Below, one piece after another: positions 12,934-25,126 of a DNA stretch of 64,000 bases. The notes under the pieces were generated by a model. It was not told the DNA's origin. It saw nothing but the letters and a program-made list of their open reading frames with translations, and searched no databases. This DNA comes from Tribonema minus (taxonomy: Eukaryota; Sar; Xanthophyceae; Tribonematales; Tribonemataceae). The DNA is taken from contig JAFCMP010000035.1 in assembly GCA_017506865.1 (NCBI GenBank), forward strand, positions 62,001 to 126,000, written 5' to 3'. A program made the position numbers and the translations under genes. The stretch's first letter is position 1, and each line of letters opens with the position of its first letter.

Positions 12934-13872
12934 GCAGCGCTGCTGGTGCTTTTTGTGGGGGCGGCGCGCCGCGCGCCCCCTCAGGCCAGCGCCATTTTGC
13001 ACCGTGTGCGTGGGTGGAAGAGCCACCTTTGTGCGTGTCGCGCGCTCGGCCTGCGCGCGACGATGCTTGATGCTCGGCGCGCTCCCCTTTGTAGCTACGG
13101 CGCGCCTGTTATCCTGGGAGGGGGCGCGCGCGCGTTTCGCTGCACCCCCACAGCTGGGCCCGTACATTGCGCGAGCGGGGGGGGGGGTGATCATGTACCT
13201 GTTGTCGACCTGCCCCCCCCCCTGCCCCGCCGCCCCCCCCCCGCCTCCATGGCATGCGCAGACACTGATGCGCCCGGCAGCGCGGACTTGCCCTTCCGGC
13301 GGCTCGCGCACAATGCATGCTCTTTACGCGGAAGTCTCGTCCGGTGCTGCACGTTCGGATGTAGGAGACCACACATCATTGACGCCGCTGTCTCAATACC
13401 TCTCCCCCCCCCCCCCCTCTGAGGGAAGCTGCCCTTCGCGCACTTGTAAGAAGCCGCCCTAGTGTAGAGTTAGCCGACGACGCGTACATAATTACGAATG
13501 AACTTACTCTTCTCGGCAGCGCACGACCTCGTGCTCCCCTCTCTCTGCAATGGCATGGCAACTTTTGATATGCATCTCGTTGTTGCCCTTGACAGCAATG
13601 GCCACTGGTGGCCCCTTATTAATGTGTGCATTCATTCTTTTTGGACTGTTCATTGTGTTCGTATGCAAACACCTGTAGCAAATTTGGCTTGCATGCTGCT
13701 GCCACCGCTGATGTTGAGACTGGCTGACAGCGCTGGCAGAGAGTTGTTGATCCTTGCGATGCGTGCGACAGGGTACTGACTGCTCACTTTGCTACTATGC
13801 ATGTAGCATGATCGAGAAATGAGTTTGATCCCATCGTGTGCACTTAATGATACGCTGTGCAGTGCACCCATT
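12934..13872. other. Intergenic, poly-C tracts
   Basis: Contains poly-C runs around 13207-13245 and 13399-13412, and no supported gene. The GC content drops after 13440 toward the inverted repeat. Confidence 0.5.
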
Positions 13873-15135
13873 GTACTTATGATCTTGTATTTATAGCAGC
13901 CCCAAGGTGGGCTTGATGCGTTGGATAAGAATGCAAAAAACTAAAATCGGACGGGCCCTTAGAGCCCTGCGTTGCAGGCTTGTACTAGACTCATGGGGGG
14001 CAGACACAGCGGCACCCAGTCTGAGCCACACCTATCGTAGCCGATGTCTCCATCTCTTGAGCGAAAACGCCGGAGGACCGCGGTTATGCCTCTAGTATAC
14101 ATTTGGGCCAGAGGCGCCCGGTCCTCGATTCCTTGCCTAAGCACGCCGCTGACGTGCCTGGCCGAGGTTCTCTTTCTTGCGTGTTCAAGCAAACGATCTA
14201 CAGTGTGCCCTGATGCTATCCGTATCCCCATGTTCCAATATCCCCTGCTGCTGCCCAAAGCCGTATCCTCACCACACGCGACTCCGCAGCTCCTGCTCAC
14301 AGCCAGCATCTCCCATCCCCTTGCTGCCTGATGCACCCTCGCCACCATCAGCGCCACCGCGAGTGCTGCCGCACCTCTCGGTGCTAACGAGCAGTAGTAC
14401 TGCCGCACCAATTCCTGACTTGCGGAACGAGCGATGGCCGTAAAGCTGGCCTTGGGGATGATCAACCCCAATGCGTAGCGCCTTCAGTTCAGCTTCCGTA
14501 CGTTGTGTAATGCGTAGAACTCTCATGAGGTGCTTGCCACCCCCAATGTGGCAGTGTCAGCGCGAATGTGTCAGAGTTGCACACTACTTGCTTACAAGCA
14601 GTACTCAATAATACTGCTCGTTAGCACCGAGAGGTGCGGCAGCACTCGCGGTGGCGCTGATGGTGGCGAGGGTGCATCAGGCAGCAAGGGGATGGGAGAT
14701 GCTGGCTGTGAGCAGGAGCTGCGGAGTCGCGTGTGGTGAGGATACGGCTTTGGGCAGCAGCAGGGGATATTGGAACATGGGGATACGGATAGCATCAGGG
14801 CACACTGTAGATCGTTTGCTTGAACACGCAAGAAAGAGAACCTCGGCCAGGCACGTCAGCGGCGTGCTTAGGCAAGGAATCGAGGACCGGGCGCCTCTGG
14901 CCCAAATGTATACTAGAGGCATAACCGCGGTCCTCCGGCGTTTTCGCTCAAGAGATGGAGACATCGGCTACGATAGGTGTGGCTCAGACTGGGTGCCGCT
15001 GTGTCTGCCCCCCATGAGTCTAGTACAAGCCTGCAACGCAGGGCTCTAAGGGCCCGTCCGATTTTAGTTTTTTGCATTCTTATCCAACGCATCAAGCCCA
15101 CCTTGGGGCTGCTATAAATACAAGATCATAAGTAC
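13873..15135. repeat. Large inverted repeat, two 524-bp arms with a 215-bp spacer
   Basis: Left arm 13873-14396 and right arm 14612-15135 are reverse complements of equal length; I found no mismatch in the stretches compared, and their translated ORFs are identical. Both arms are bordered by AGTAC. The right arm is also flanked by a 13-bp direct repeat, AGTACTCAATAAT, at 14600-14612 and 15131-15143, like a target-site duplication. Each arm holds the same ORF (in the right arm ATG 14660 to stop 15049), which I do not recognise. Readings: two head-to-head copies of a small mobile element, a foldback element, or an assembly artefact. Confidence 0.85.
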
Positions 15136-16520
15136 TCAATAATTATTTGCTCACTGTTGTTTTGATCTGATTGGTCGATGATGGTGCTTCCACCAGTGCT
15201 TCACATTTTTGGACTAGCCAAGTTGATTGAGCATTTCAATGGTGGATGCTGTTTGTGTACATGTCGGAGCGTGATCTCGTGCGTAGAGTTCATTCATGTA
15301 TGCAGCTACTAGTAATGCCGAGCGCTACAAAGCACTTGTGTCATAGCAGCGTGACGTACAAACTCTCGGCTGTAAGACAGCTGTAACCAACCAGCTGGTG
15401 ATAAAAGTCAACCGGCAGCATGATGACAAACAGCAAATCCAAAACGCTGCAAACCTGCTGCCACATTGTGCCAACAGCCGGAAACAGACCATGAGGCACA
15501 CCGTGCACAACGCTCCACACAACCAACTCATATCGTATCTGGCTGGCATGTTGGTATCACCTGCCCGGCATTGTACTTGCGCAAGCTTTTCCGGCAGCGA
15601 CACAAGTGCAAACAGCGCTCTCAGCAGGAATGCGAAAACCATCAAGGCACTCTGATAACCCTGACCACGAGCAGCAAGTATTAAAACTGCATGTGACAAG
15701 ATGTGCATATCATCAATGCTGTAACGCGCAGCAGGGCACCACAGAACACACGCAGAACAGATCATCGCTGTGTACGTGCATAACATCAATATTATGCCAA
15801 AGAGTGGCTCACACGCATGAGGTGTGCCCTAAGGGAGGGCACCCATACAAGCTTTCGCGAACACACACCCAACGACACAACCAAGAGGGGGGGGGGGGGG
15901 GACAGAGAAAGCGCACAACCCTTTCTGTCGCCAACTACATGTGCTCGTATAATGATAGCAAGGTCACGAACGTCACCGCGGGCGCAAGTTCTGTGCCCCT
16001 CTTCTGACCGCCTTCTGTATCACTTTCTGTGGTTCCCGCGCGTCTGCCCGAAGGCTCCGTCAGACTGCTAACCGCTAACCCCCAGGCCCCCCATGTGCGA
16101 GCCCCTGCGCGCCCGGAAGTGGAACGTGCGCGGCTCGCACGAGGCCGCTGAAACGCTACTTACATGCACTCATTCAGCTCAGTTCTGTACAGACACTCCG
16201 TGAATGCGCTCCGTCCACACACGGTGCCACATTGACTTGACATGATGTGTGTGGAGGTGTTTTTTTGGGTGGTGGTGGTGGTGGTGGGGGGGGGGGGGGG
16301 GGGGGGACGATACCACCGCCGATCGAGCTTACTAACACAACTAGCTCACAAGCGCCCCATGTGGTAGTGCGTTACCAGCGCTGCGCGCGCGTGCTAGCGC
16401 GCGGCTTCCGCTCGCCGTCCGCCGCTGCTGCTGCGCCGCGCGCCTATGTGCTGCTTCCTTTGTCATCGCTATGTACACTCCCCAAAATTGCCCAGCGGCA
16501 CGGTGCGGCAGGTAGGCCGC
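15136..16520. other. Intergenic, with one weak hydrophobic ORF
   Basis: A minus-strand ORF at 15325-15789 (154 codons) is hydrophobic and Cys-rich with several possible membrane segments, but lacks the local codon bias and recognisable motifs. Poly-G runs occur at 15888-15901 and 16287-16307. No other gene is supported. Confidence 0.4.
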
Positions 16521-17398
16521 TCACGCGCTGCTGCTGCCCCAGCCCCTGCGCTTGCCGGCCTGGCGCCACTCCAGCTCTATGCCCCTGAGCTCGTGAGGGT
16601 ACACAATCTCCCTGCGGACATCCTCCACCAAGAAGGCGGCGCTCGCACGATCTCCGGCTCGCAGGGCTTCGATCAGAGCGCTGGAGTAAATCTCGAGGCC
16701 GGGGTGCTTCACTCCCCGTTCCGTCATGATCTCAAGCACTGAAACGGCGGACTCGTTGCGGCCTGCGTTGATGCAGGCCAGGGCCACGATCAGCAGTGTA
16801 ACATCCGATGGCTCCACGTCGGCGGTTATCATATCCTGTAAAGAGCGCACAGCGGCACAGACAAATCGTATCAGCAAGTGCGTGCTGGCATATGTGGTGG
16901 TAGTAGCTGGTGGCCATGAATAGAACAGGCACTATGCAGCTATAGAGCAAGGTGGCCCACCTGCAAGAGCTCCAGGGCCTCAGCAACTCGGCCTTCGCGG
17001 CCATGTCGGTCGATGGCGCTGTTGTACCAGCGCAGCCGTTTGTTGTGGATGGCCTGGACTATGGGGGATGCCGATGTGGCCTCTGATATGAGCGGGGCCT
17101 CGGACGCCGCCAACTTGCGCTTGGCAATCTCGGCAGCGGCAGCTTTGGCGACTTCCGAGGCTCTCTCTGTTGCAGCCCCCAGAAAGTTGCCGAAGTTAAA
17201 GCTGAGGCCTGGGAAGAAGCTGCGAGGGTTGGGCAGGAAGTACTCGCCATCGCCGCTGGCGGCGTCAGCTAGCATCGCCATGGGGCGGTGGCCGCGTTGC
17301 CGGGCAGTGGAGCCGCTCGGCATAGATTGGAACGCCAAAATCGACGTGGACAGCGAAGCCAGGACGGTCACGCACAGCAGCCGTTGTTGCCTGATCAT
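16521..17398 (-). CDS. Pentatricopeptide-repeat-like protein, probably plastid-targeted
   Basis: Two exons, 17398-16961 and 16835-16521, join in phase 0 (TTGCAG|GTGGGC, TTTACAG|GATATG) for 250 residues. I chose the ATG at 17398; the frame stays open upstream only through a GTG. The N-terminus MIRQQRLLCVTVLASLSTS is a signal-peptide-like segment ending ILA-F, resembling the Ala-Phe cleavage site of bipartite plastid leaders in algae with red secondary plastids. From about residue 125 the protein shows helical hairpins typical of PPR repeats (WYNSAIDRHGREGRVAEALELL, split here by the intron; then IYSSALIEALRAGDRASAAF). PPR proteins bind organellar RNA. With only about two to three repeats this is short for the family and could alternatively be called TPR-like. 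Confidence 0.78.
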
Positions 17399-18274
17399 AC
17401 TGAGGCCGGGAAGCTCTTGGACAAACGGTACAGGCACCTAAGGCTGCTGTGCTGCGAGTAGTGATCTTCGGCTCCGCGTCGATGGAATGGAAGAATCGAT
17501 TATCGAACACTTCAAACGGCAATGTGACGGCGCGGCAGCTGCTCCCCCAGAGTCGGGGGACTGGAAGTGAGAACTTGTTTATTTGTCGAGCCTGGCCGCT
17601 GCTGAGCCTGGTCGTATCTGCAGTAGATGAGGTGCAAATTTGCTGGTAGTTTTCTCTGCTTTTATATAAAGCGGAATGTTTGTCAACCCCAGGCGGCATC
17701 ATCTCAAGTACAGCGAATGCCGGAACGTACTTGCAGGCCTAAAGTAGATGCGAGCTGACGATGGCGCTGCCATTGGCAGTGGCAGTTTGGGCAGCATTCG
17801 GCCGTGGCGTGTGTGACAAACACTGTCTACGTGGAGCGCTCCAGTGGGCTGAAGGTCATGCGCATCATTATAGATGCCATATAGCGTCCAGCTAATGTTG
17901 CAGAGGCTCCTTACAATCGTAATGCACACCCATTCGCGGAACAGCAGGCTGCAAGCATGGTTGCTGCACATCATCAGGGAACTGCAAGATTCACTTTGAC
18001 GTAACCGCAGCGCTGCTGGTTCATGCGGGACTGCCACATATGCTTGCGACCGTCACACCGGCAGTGCAACTCCGATGATGCTATTCCGCATTGCTGCCGT
18101 TGCCTGGCACCAATGTGCATATACCAATACATGGTTGGTGCCGGTGCCCACAAGCGCGCTCACACAGAAGAAGCAGCATGGCAAACCACACATTCCATAC
18201 ACTGCGTCCATGCAGAAAGAAAGACGGCCTCTCTCACGAATGGACCAGGACAACAAATCACATAACATTTACTG
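17399..18274. other. Intergenic, no feature seen
   Basis: Region between the PPR-like gene's start and the stop of the secreted-protein gene, both minus strand. No exon-like block recognised. Confidence 0.5.
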
Positions 18275-19060
18275 CTACGTGAGCCGGTCATACGCATTGT
18301 TGAATGTGCCTTCTGCGGTTTTGAGGTACTGCCCGACTGTGGGTCCGGCGAACAGCCCCAGGCGCTTCTGCTGACTTTGGAAGAAGATGCCGTCTCTGTC
18401 CGTGCCCGACCACACGACGTACACCTCCAGCTGGCACGCGTCCGAGACCTGGCCGCTGGCGTTGACGCAGGACTTTGCGTCCTCATAGTAGCAGTCCTTC
18501 CCGCCCAGCGCCTGCCCGTCCGCCGTCGTGTTCGTGCCCGCGAAGTTGAACGTGTTGGCCTGGCAGAACTGGCGCGCGCAGAAGTGGCAGCCGTCGTCCC
18601 ACGTGATGCTCGTGATGTTGCCGCGGTCCACGTTGATGATGGCGGTGAAGAGGGGGAAGGTGATGCCCAGGCTCGCCTGTCTGAAGGACTTCTGGAAGCT
18701 CGCCACGCCGTTGCTCTCTACGTGGAAGGCTACGTCTTTGCCGTATTTCTGCAGCAGAGGGTCCGTCTGCGTGCCGGAGGCGGCGTACTCCGCAGACCAC
18801 GACCCAGGTATGACGAAACGGCTAAAGGAGTCAGCGGCTGGGAAGATCGAAATCTGGCTGTAATTGGTGGCGGTGTCATAGTCCAGGGGGTTGACTATGA
18901 GACACACCGCTGTTGTATTGCCGACCTTCACCAGCTCTGCTCCTGTGGTGCATGATGGTGTCGCAGCAGTAGCCGCAGGTGATCGTAGCAACATGACAGC
19001 ACTGACGCAGAGCGCATATCGAAGAAGCAGCCCGGGCCGCTTCCGCGCCAGGCAAGCCAT
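18275..19060 (-). CDS. Secreted protein of unknown family, 261 aa
   Basis: Single-exon reading from ATG 19060 to TAG at 18275. Residues 1-33 form a clear signal peptide (basic start, LLLRYALCVSAVMLL core, Ala-rich end). The mature part has six to eight cysteines including a CHFCARQFC cluster, and several N-glycosylation sequons (NTT, NYS, NIT, NTT, NAS), indicating passage through the secretory route. Near the C-terminus LEVYVVWSGTDRDG is the most distinctive stretch. The end could also be a donor (CTCAC|GTAGCA, phase 2), which would make this the first exon of a longer gene, but I find no matching phase-2 acceptor downstream. Family not recognised. It shares a short promoter region with the CCDC6-like gene. 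Confidence 0.7.
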   Translation of the reverse strand: MACLARKRPGLLLRYALCVSAVMLLRSPAATAATPSCTTGAELVKVGNTTAVCLIVNPLDYDTATNYSQISIFPAADSFSRFVIPGSWSAEYAASGTQTDPLLQKYGKDVAFHVESNGVASFQKSFRQASLGITFPLFTAIINVDRGNITSITWDDGCHFCARQFCQANTFNFAGTNTTADGQALGGKDCYYEDAKSCVNASGQVSDACQLEVYVVWSGTDRDGIFFQSQQKRLGLFAGPTVGQYLKTAEGTFNNAYDRLT

Positions 19061-19451
19061 CGCTCCTTCCGTATTGCTCGCTGCCTGTAGACTATGAAGT
19101 CTCCTGTTCGCCTTCTCGACAAATCAATGTGTCGCTGCGTAACCTCCCTGTCTGCCCCCTTTGCGCGAAGACCGAGCTGATGCTGCGACCGCTTCTACAG
19201 CCCTGCCTTCCTTGATGCTATTGCCAACAAGGGATAAGCACACACTAGATCTAGTTCTCTGAGTGTGTGAGTTGATTTGATTTTTCAGTTACGTCGCGCA
19301 GAGCACTGCTGGATCATCATCCATCACTCGGAGCCTTGATTTCGGCGCAGGGTTGAGTTTCAGGAACGCAGCAGAATCCTGGCGCTGGGGAGCGCCTGCG
19401 TCTCTCTCCTACACAGCACAGTACAGCACGTGCCGGCGCAGCGCAGGCACT
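19061..19451. promoter_or_regulatory. Bidirectional promoter region (secreted protein / CCDC6-like)
   Basis: 391 bp separates two divergent start codons. No TATA box is obvious; assignment rests only on gene arrangement. Confidence 0.5.
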
Positions 19452-22400
19452 ATGTCAACGGATTCTGCTGAGGTTGAAGTCATAGCGCAGCTGAAGAGGG
19501 ACCTGCTAGCGGAGAAGCAGAGGAGTGCATGGCTGACTAAGGAGGTAGAGCGCATGAGGCATGCGGCAGCGGAGATATCACAGGCGGTGGAGGCAGAAGA
19601 GGTGAATGCCTAAGCGTGTGTGGCGCAATTTAGTGCCACGGCAGCGTTTATTCGTGATGGTCCGATTTGCTGCGTGATACCCGTGTATCCCATTGTTTGT
19701 GAGGCAGTAGGAAGGTGCTGGCTGATATGCCCCGCTACGATCTGAGCATCTGCGTCTCTGCAGGGATGATTTGATTGATTGCCTGCTTGCAGAGGGCATC
19801 AACGAAGCCGACATTTACCACATTTACTGCATCACATTAGCTGCATGCAGTAACAATATATGCCGCTTTGTTGAACCATTTCATAAGGACCAGAGGCTGA
19901 TTTGTAGATCCTCTCTTCATCAGCACATGGTGTGCGATTGCGGCCTCTGCACCTGATGTCAGCCTCTGCACCTGATATGTTCCTCTCCAACAAGGAGTCC
20001 CACAGGGCGAGGCAGCACAATCTTGGTGGTATCTGTGGTTTCTGCCAACGCCCCACCGTCTCATGTCCATTGCCGTTGACGCAGGAGATGATAACCAATC
20101 GCATGATGAAGCGTCTAATGGACCTGAAGAAGGAGAAAGAGCAGCTGGCTGTGGAGGTGGAGAGGGAGGAGGAGCACATGACCAACACGCTGCAGCGAAA
20201 GCTGACGCAGGTGCGATTGGTGTACTCATTGTGTACTCGGTAGAAGAGAGCTGCGATGCGCTCGGCGATGAATATCCTCGTGAATCACGGTCATAAGTAT
20301 GTCCTATGTGGGCACTCGAGGGCAGAGAGTCGTCAGCCCAATGTGTCAGCCGTAAGATCGGCCACGTCTGCCGGAATCGCAGTCGCGAACGCAAAGCACA
20401 GCCGCACTGCGCCACCGGCAGTATCAGCAGCGGTGACGACGCCAGGCCGGCCCGGTGCCTGGCACGCAGCGACTGCTGCCAGCACCCAGATCCTCTCGCT
20501 GACGCGCGGCTGCTGTCCTGCTGACGAGCGTCGGCGCGTGCCAGCCAGCTGAGCACTGCTGTCGCGCGGGACCCCTGTCATAGCATGGACGAGTATCGAT
20601 GAGGCCGGTTGCGGCCCTCTGCGCGCGCGCGCGCGCGTGCTGCTGCGCCGACGACGCTCCCACCCCAAACAGAGAGTTCAGCGACGGCGCGCACGGGCGC
20701 TCGCGGTGCCTCAGGAGGTGGGGGCTGCGCAGCCACCAGCGAAGCGCCGTGTCATGGAGGCGGCGGCCCGCTGTGCACTGGCGCGCCGCGCCTGCGGAGG
20801 TGCCTCAATTGGCGCCGGCGTGTCACCCTGACTCTCAGAGCGCGCGCGTGCTTGCGTCACCCGGGTAGCCGCTCATGTCTGCCGCGATGCGTGCTTGTGC
20901 GCGCATGCTACACGTGCTGTCACAGGCAGACGCTCCTTCGGCGCTCGACACAGGCTTTGTGAGCTCCGCCGTTGCATTTGACATGTCGCGGGTCACTGGC
21001 AGCGTGGAACTCGCGCACATGGCGATGTCCGTTATCGTGCGTGCGCGCGCGCGGCAGCAGCATGTGGCTAGCGCCTGCGCACAACCGTCACGCATGAACG
21101 TCTCATTCACACCGAAGGCGCACAGAAGCGTACTTCAAGTGCGCTGAGCAACGCCGCCGACCGCTGCCGCGCGCGCAGGTGCGCCAGGAGAAGGTGGACC
21201 TGGAGAACCAGCTGGAGCGCGAGCAGGAGTACCTGGTCAACAAGCTGCAGAAGCAGCTGGCGCAGGTCAGCAGCACTCAGTCGAGAGACGCAAATATTGT
21301 GCCGTTGCGCGCGTCGTGCAGCAGGCATTGGGCGATCGCCGCACGCGGCGCGCTCACAACGGCCGTGGCCTTTCTGTAACGGCCACGTCCTTGTCGCTTG
21401 CGCTGTGACTGTCCTCATGCCAGTTCTAGTGTCCGCAAGATTCTAGAGTAGCACGAGATGGCAGAGTGAGGGTGCTGTGTGAGCGGTGCAACCATGGGGC
21501 CCTTGACTGCTAGTTTGGCCCGTGTGGAGTGGGCGACAGGGTCCAACTCCGGTTGTGCGACAGAGTCGGACAACAGGGCGGCGCTGGGTGACTCCAGTGC
21601 CGGCACACAGCAGGAGCCACGAACGCGCTAGTGGCACGGGTTCATCCCCACGCCCGGCAGTCCCTCGTGCACGTCCCCGCGCCGGCAGCGGTATCATCAA
21701 CTGCTCACCGCCGGCTGCACGCTTGCCGTCTCAGGTGGTGGCGGAGCAGGAGAGGGCAAACTTCAAGTGGGGGAGGCCTGACCCTTGCCTTCATGCACGC
21801 CCATTCCGTGCTCGCCGCCCCAGGTCGTGGCTGAGCAGGGGAGGGCTAACCCTAGCTCCGAGACACCAAACCTTACTAAGAAGGAGACACCCAGCCTTGA
21901 CCACAAAGAGCTGAACCCGAGGAAGGAGAGGCGCAAACCCCAACCCTATTGCCGACGTCGGTTCCCCGTTGCTCGCTGCCGCAGGTCGTGGCGGAGAAGG
22001 AGAGGCTGGCGCTGGAGGTGGAGCGCGAGGAGGAGTTCCTGACCAACACCATGGGCAAGAAGCTGGAGGTCGTGCAGGTGCGCGCGCGGCGCCCGCGACT
22101 GCTCGAACCGCGGGTACTGTGAGTGTATGTGTTGCCGGTGTGTGTGTGGGGGGGGGGGGGGGGGGGGAATAGGGCGTCATATTTTGTGGTTGAATGACGA
22201 AGGCTACACACTCCATGCTGCACGCGGAGGACGGGCGTGTGTGGTGCTGCGGGTCGAAGCGTGTAGTGCGCGGCGGGCTCCCTGCGCTGGCCGTGCCGCC
22301 GGCGCTGCATCGCGCGACCGCTCTCTCGACTCTCAGGTCTGCTCCGCAGTCTCGCATTCGACGTGTATTGGGGTATACGTGATATGCCTTCATCAGAAGG

Positions 22401-24236
22401 GCCTACCGGGTGCTTGGATGTCGAAGCAAGTGCCTAGCATGGTCTGTGTAGATGCAGTATAGGGTGAGACTTAAGATGAGGTGGCGTCTGGGCGCCCACG
22501 CGACAGCACTCCGCGTGCGCGCAACACGGGCGGCGCTGACCTCTGAACTCTTGTGAGCCGCGCGCATGCGCGGCACCCGCTGCGGCGACATTGTTGCAGC
22601 AGCCTCCGCGAAGACATCTGAGACTTGCGGTTCTGAGGCGCGGAATGTCACTCCTGAAGTTGCAGAGCGCCGCTCTTGGAAGTGAGGGGTGTGACGCGTC
22701 ACTCACATCAAACGGTCGGCGTGACGTGACCTCCGTCACTGCCACTGTTGCAGCTGCCGTCCGTGCGGCGTTTCATCAAGAGTACAGTCTGACCTGAGGT
22801 CCAACACTTGTGAAGTACGTCGTGGCTGCACCGCGGATGCGTGCCGTGCTCCCCTTGCGCACAGCAGTGTGCGCCCCCCATGTGGCGCTGTAAAAGCAGC
22901 AGTGCTCGTCCTAATGTGCTTCCGTTTCACGCACTCACAAATACGTCTTGTGACTCAGCGCAGCGCTGTATAGTCGCCAAATTCCGCGTGCATCTAGCGC
23001 CTAACCCTAACCCTAACCCTAAGCGAAGGCTAGCAGTTCACCTTATCAGCTGCTGCACGTGGCGCGCCCACGTCTGCCAATAATGTAGCATGCATTTGCG
23101 ATACTCAGCGTAACGTCACTGTGACGCTTGCAGGGGCGTGGCGGCATACACGAGCCCGTAGGGCATGATGGTATACACGAGCTTTCACATGTGCCATACA
23201 GCAGCAGTGACGTGCCGTATGTCTGAGCTACTACATTTTGCGTGCATTCATCACCGCGCAGGGCGAGCTGGCGGCGGCGGTCGCGCGCGTCGTGCACGAG
23301 AGAATACACGTGTCCGAGCCGCTGCGCGCGGCGCTGACGGCGGCGCAGCAGCGCTCCACCGCCGTCATTGCGGAGACGCGCGCGGCGCTGGAGGCCATGG
23401 CCGGTGAGTGGCGCGTCATGCGTGCCGCTGCACGCTCTCCAATCGCACACACGGCGCACAGGTCGTCCGCGAGAGTATGGTAGGCGCGCGATGCTCCGCG
23501 CACGCTGCCTGACGCGCCGTCACTCGCGCTGGGCGCACGTGCGGTTCGCGAGAGTATGGCATATGATGAGCGCGCCTCACGGGTGTGGGCGTACCAGGTG
23601 CAGCGGCCCTCGCGGCAGCAGCGTTCAAATGCCGCAGGCGCAGGTGCAGCGCTTGCCGCTGGGTGCCTCGCCGCCCGTGAACGCACATGCAGGCAGGCGC
23701 GAGGCGCGTCGCCTCGCACGCAGATGCGTGGAGCGCCGCTGCAGGCGCTGCGCGCAGCGGATGCAGCGGGCGGAGGCACTGCTCAACGGCCTGCTGCTCG
23801 CACCGCAACCTCCGCGCCCCAACTCTCGCCTGCGCCGAGTGCGGCCTGAGGCGCGCAGCCTGCACAGGTGCTTTCTTGCGCAAGCCTTCCATCAACTTCA
23901 AGAACGGCCTGCCCCCCCGTACACCCCCCTCTGCTTGCAGCATCGCTCAAGACGGAGCTCGAGGGCGCGGGCACCGTGGACGACGCCGCCGCGCCCCCCG
24001 CGCAGCGCGGCGCGGACGCGCTCCAGGCGCTGAGCGCTGCCATAGCGGCGCTGCTCGGCGCGCTGGCGCGCCACGGCGACGCGGCGGCGGCGGCGGCGGA
24101 CGCGGCCGGCGGCATTGAGGCGCGCGCCGCGGAGGCGCTCGCGCAGACGCAGGCCGCGCTCGCGCCGCCGCCGTCGTCGCGCGGCAGCAGCAACTCGCTG
24201 GGGCAGCATCGCAGCGGCTCGGGGCTGCTGGGATAG
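19452..24236 (+). CDS. CCDC6: CCDC6-like coiled-coil protein
   Basis: Six exons keep phase: 19452-19601, 20085-20210, 21179-21265, 21985-22077, 23262-23403, 23941-24236 (TAG), giving 297 residues. The coiled coil has the family's characteristic repeating signature: KEKEQLAVEVEREEEHMTN in exon 2, EKVDLENQLEREQEYLVNKL in exon 3 and EREEEFLTNTMGKKLE in exon 4, closely matching the EEEFLTN / LEQEQE pattern of metazoan CCDC6 (DUF2046). The C-terminus is Ala-rich and then Ser-rich, much shorter than the human tail. CCDC6 is a scaffold linked to checkpoint signalling and cytoskeleton in animals; the role in this organism is unknown. An additional optional exon between 23600 and 23830 cannot be excluded. 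Intron 3 contains two decayed copies of the start of exon 4, annotated separately. Confidence 0.85.
21735..21860 (+). repeat. Two decayed copies of an acceptor plus exon start (exon shadows)
   Basis: Copy A begins at 21735 after TCTCAG and copy B at 21824 after CCCCAG. Both begin GTSGTGGCKGAGCAGGRGAGG, near-identical to the first 21 nt of the true exon at 21985 (GTCGTGGCGGAGAAGGAGAGG) and each with an intact AG acceptor. They lie inside intron 3 of the CCDC6-like gene. Confidence 0.75.
22145..22168. repeat. Poly-G tract near a donor
   Basis: G run of more than 20 about 70 nt downstream of the 22077 donor of the CCDC6-like gene, on the coding strand. Confidence 0.85.
22999..23021. repeat. Interstitial telomere-like repeat (CCCTAA)
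   Basis: CTAACCCTAACCCTAACCC lies in intron 4 of the CCDC6-like gene, sense C-rich, about 240 nt before the 23262 exon. A similar block at 2524-2545 lies in an intron of the minus-strand membrane-protein gene. Confidence 0.85.
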
Positions 24237-24995
24237 CGCGCGGCGCGGCGCGGCGGGGGGCGCGCGCGGCGTCCGCTGCTCTTGCGTCCGCATAAGGGGG
24301 GCGCGTGGGGGGTTGGTTGCGCACAGCCACGGCGTGGAGCGCGACGAAGAACTTCAAGATATTCCGTCTGTCTGTCTCTCGTGGCGCGGCGGAGGGGGCG
24401 GGGGGGCTGGGGGGGGCTCATGTAATGAGCTGGCCGTTTGGCACCGAACGGTTGCCGGCGCCGCCCCGTGGGTCGCTGTTGATATCGCGCAGCCCGCGAC
24501 GGCGCGCAGTCAGGCACGGCGCGCAGCCGCACGCAGCGCCGCGATGCGTTTTGCGCTGCGGCCCTTGCGGCTCTGCAGCTCGTGGCCCCCTCAGTGTCCC
24601 CCCCCCCCCCCCCCCCCCCCGTGATGAAGTGCCATATGCGTCCGTGCGTGCCACCACTAGGCCGCTACTGGGGGGCTGCACGGTCGCCGGACCGGATCGG
24701 CTCGTGCGCACGTTTGTTTGCGTTGATGGGGGGGCGAGGGGGGTGGAGCATACACGGCGGGGACGTCAGTTCCGCACGAGCGACTGCGTTTGCAGAGCTC
24801 AGTTGCCCGCGACAACAACCCATGGCACCCCATTTTACATCGTGCGCGCTTTGTTGTTGCAAGCCATTTGCCCCGAGTTTCCCTGCTTGCCTGCCCGCGT
24901 TCCGTGGAGACAGCTGTCCTGAACGCGGCGGGCACCGGCTAGACCCCCCCCCTTGCCGTTGCGCTGAACAGCTTGGTGATGCGTGCTGCATGTAC

Positions 24996-25062
24996 TTTTA
25001 TTATATTCTGCATGTACTTTTATTATATTCCACTTGTGGCTGTGGAAATGCCATGTTGTAGG
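24996..25062 (-). mobile_element. Nested 5'-truncated LINE-like ends
   Basis: The motif TGCATGTACTTTTATTATATTC occurs twice in succession, followed by about 45 bp matching the reverse complement of 9391-9436. This looks like one truncated copy inserted at the terminal sequence of another. Confidence 0.55.
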
Positions 25063-25126
25063 TGTGTCGCCTTGTTCTCACTCTTGGATGTAGCATGCAA
25101 AGCTTGCACGCCACACCCCGCCCCCC

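Noticed and set aside
8566..19060. Joining the secreted protein at 18.3-19.1 kb to the membrane-protein gene as one transcript
   Set aside because: The possible donor at its end is phase 2 while the next acceptors are phase 0, and another same-strand gene (PPR-like) lies between.
22999..23021. True telomere or chromosome end
   Set aside because: Only three units, inside an intron with genes on both sides; interstitial.
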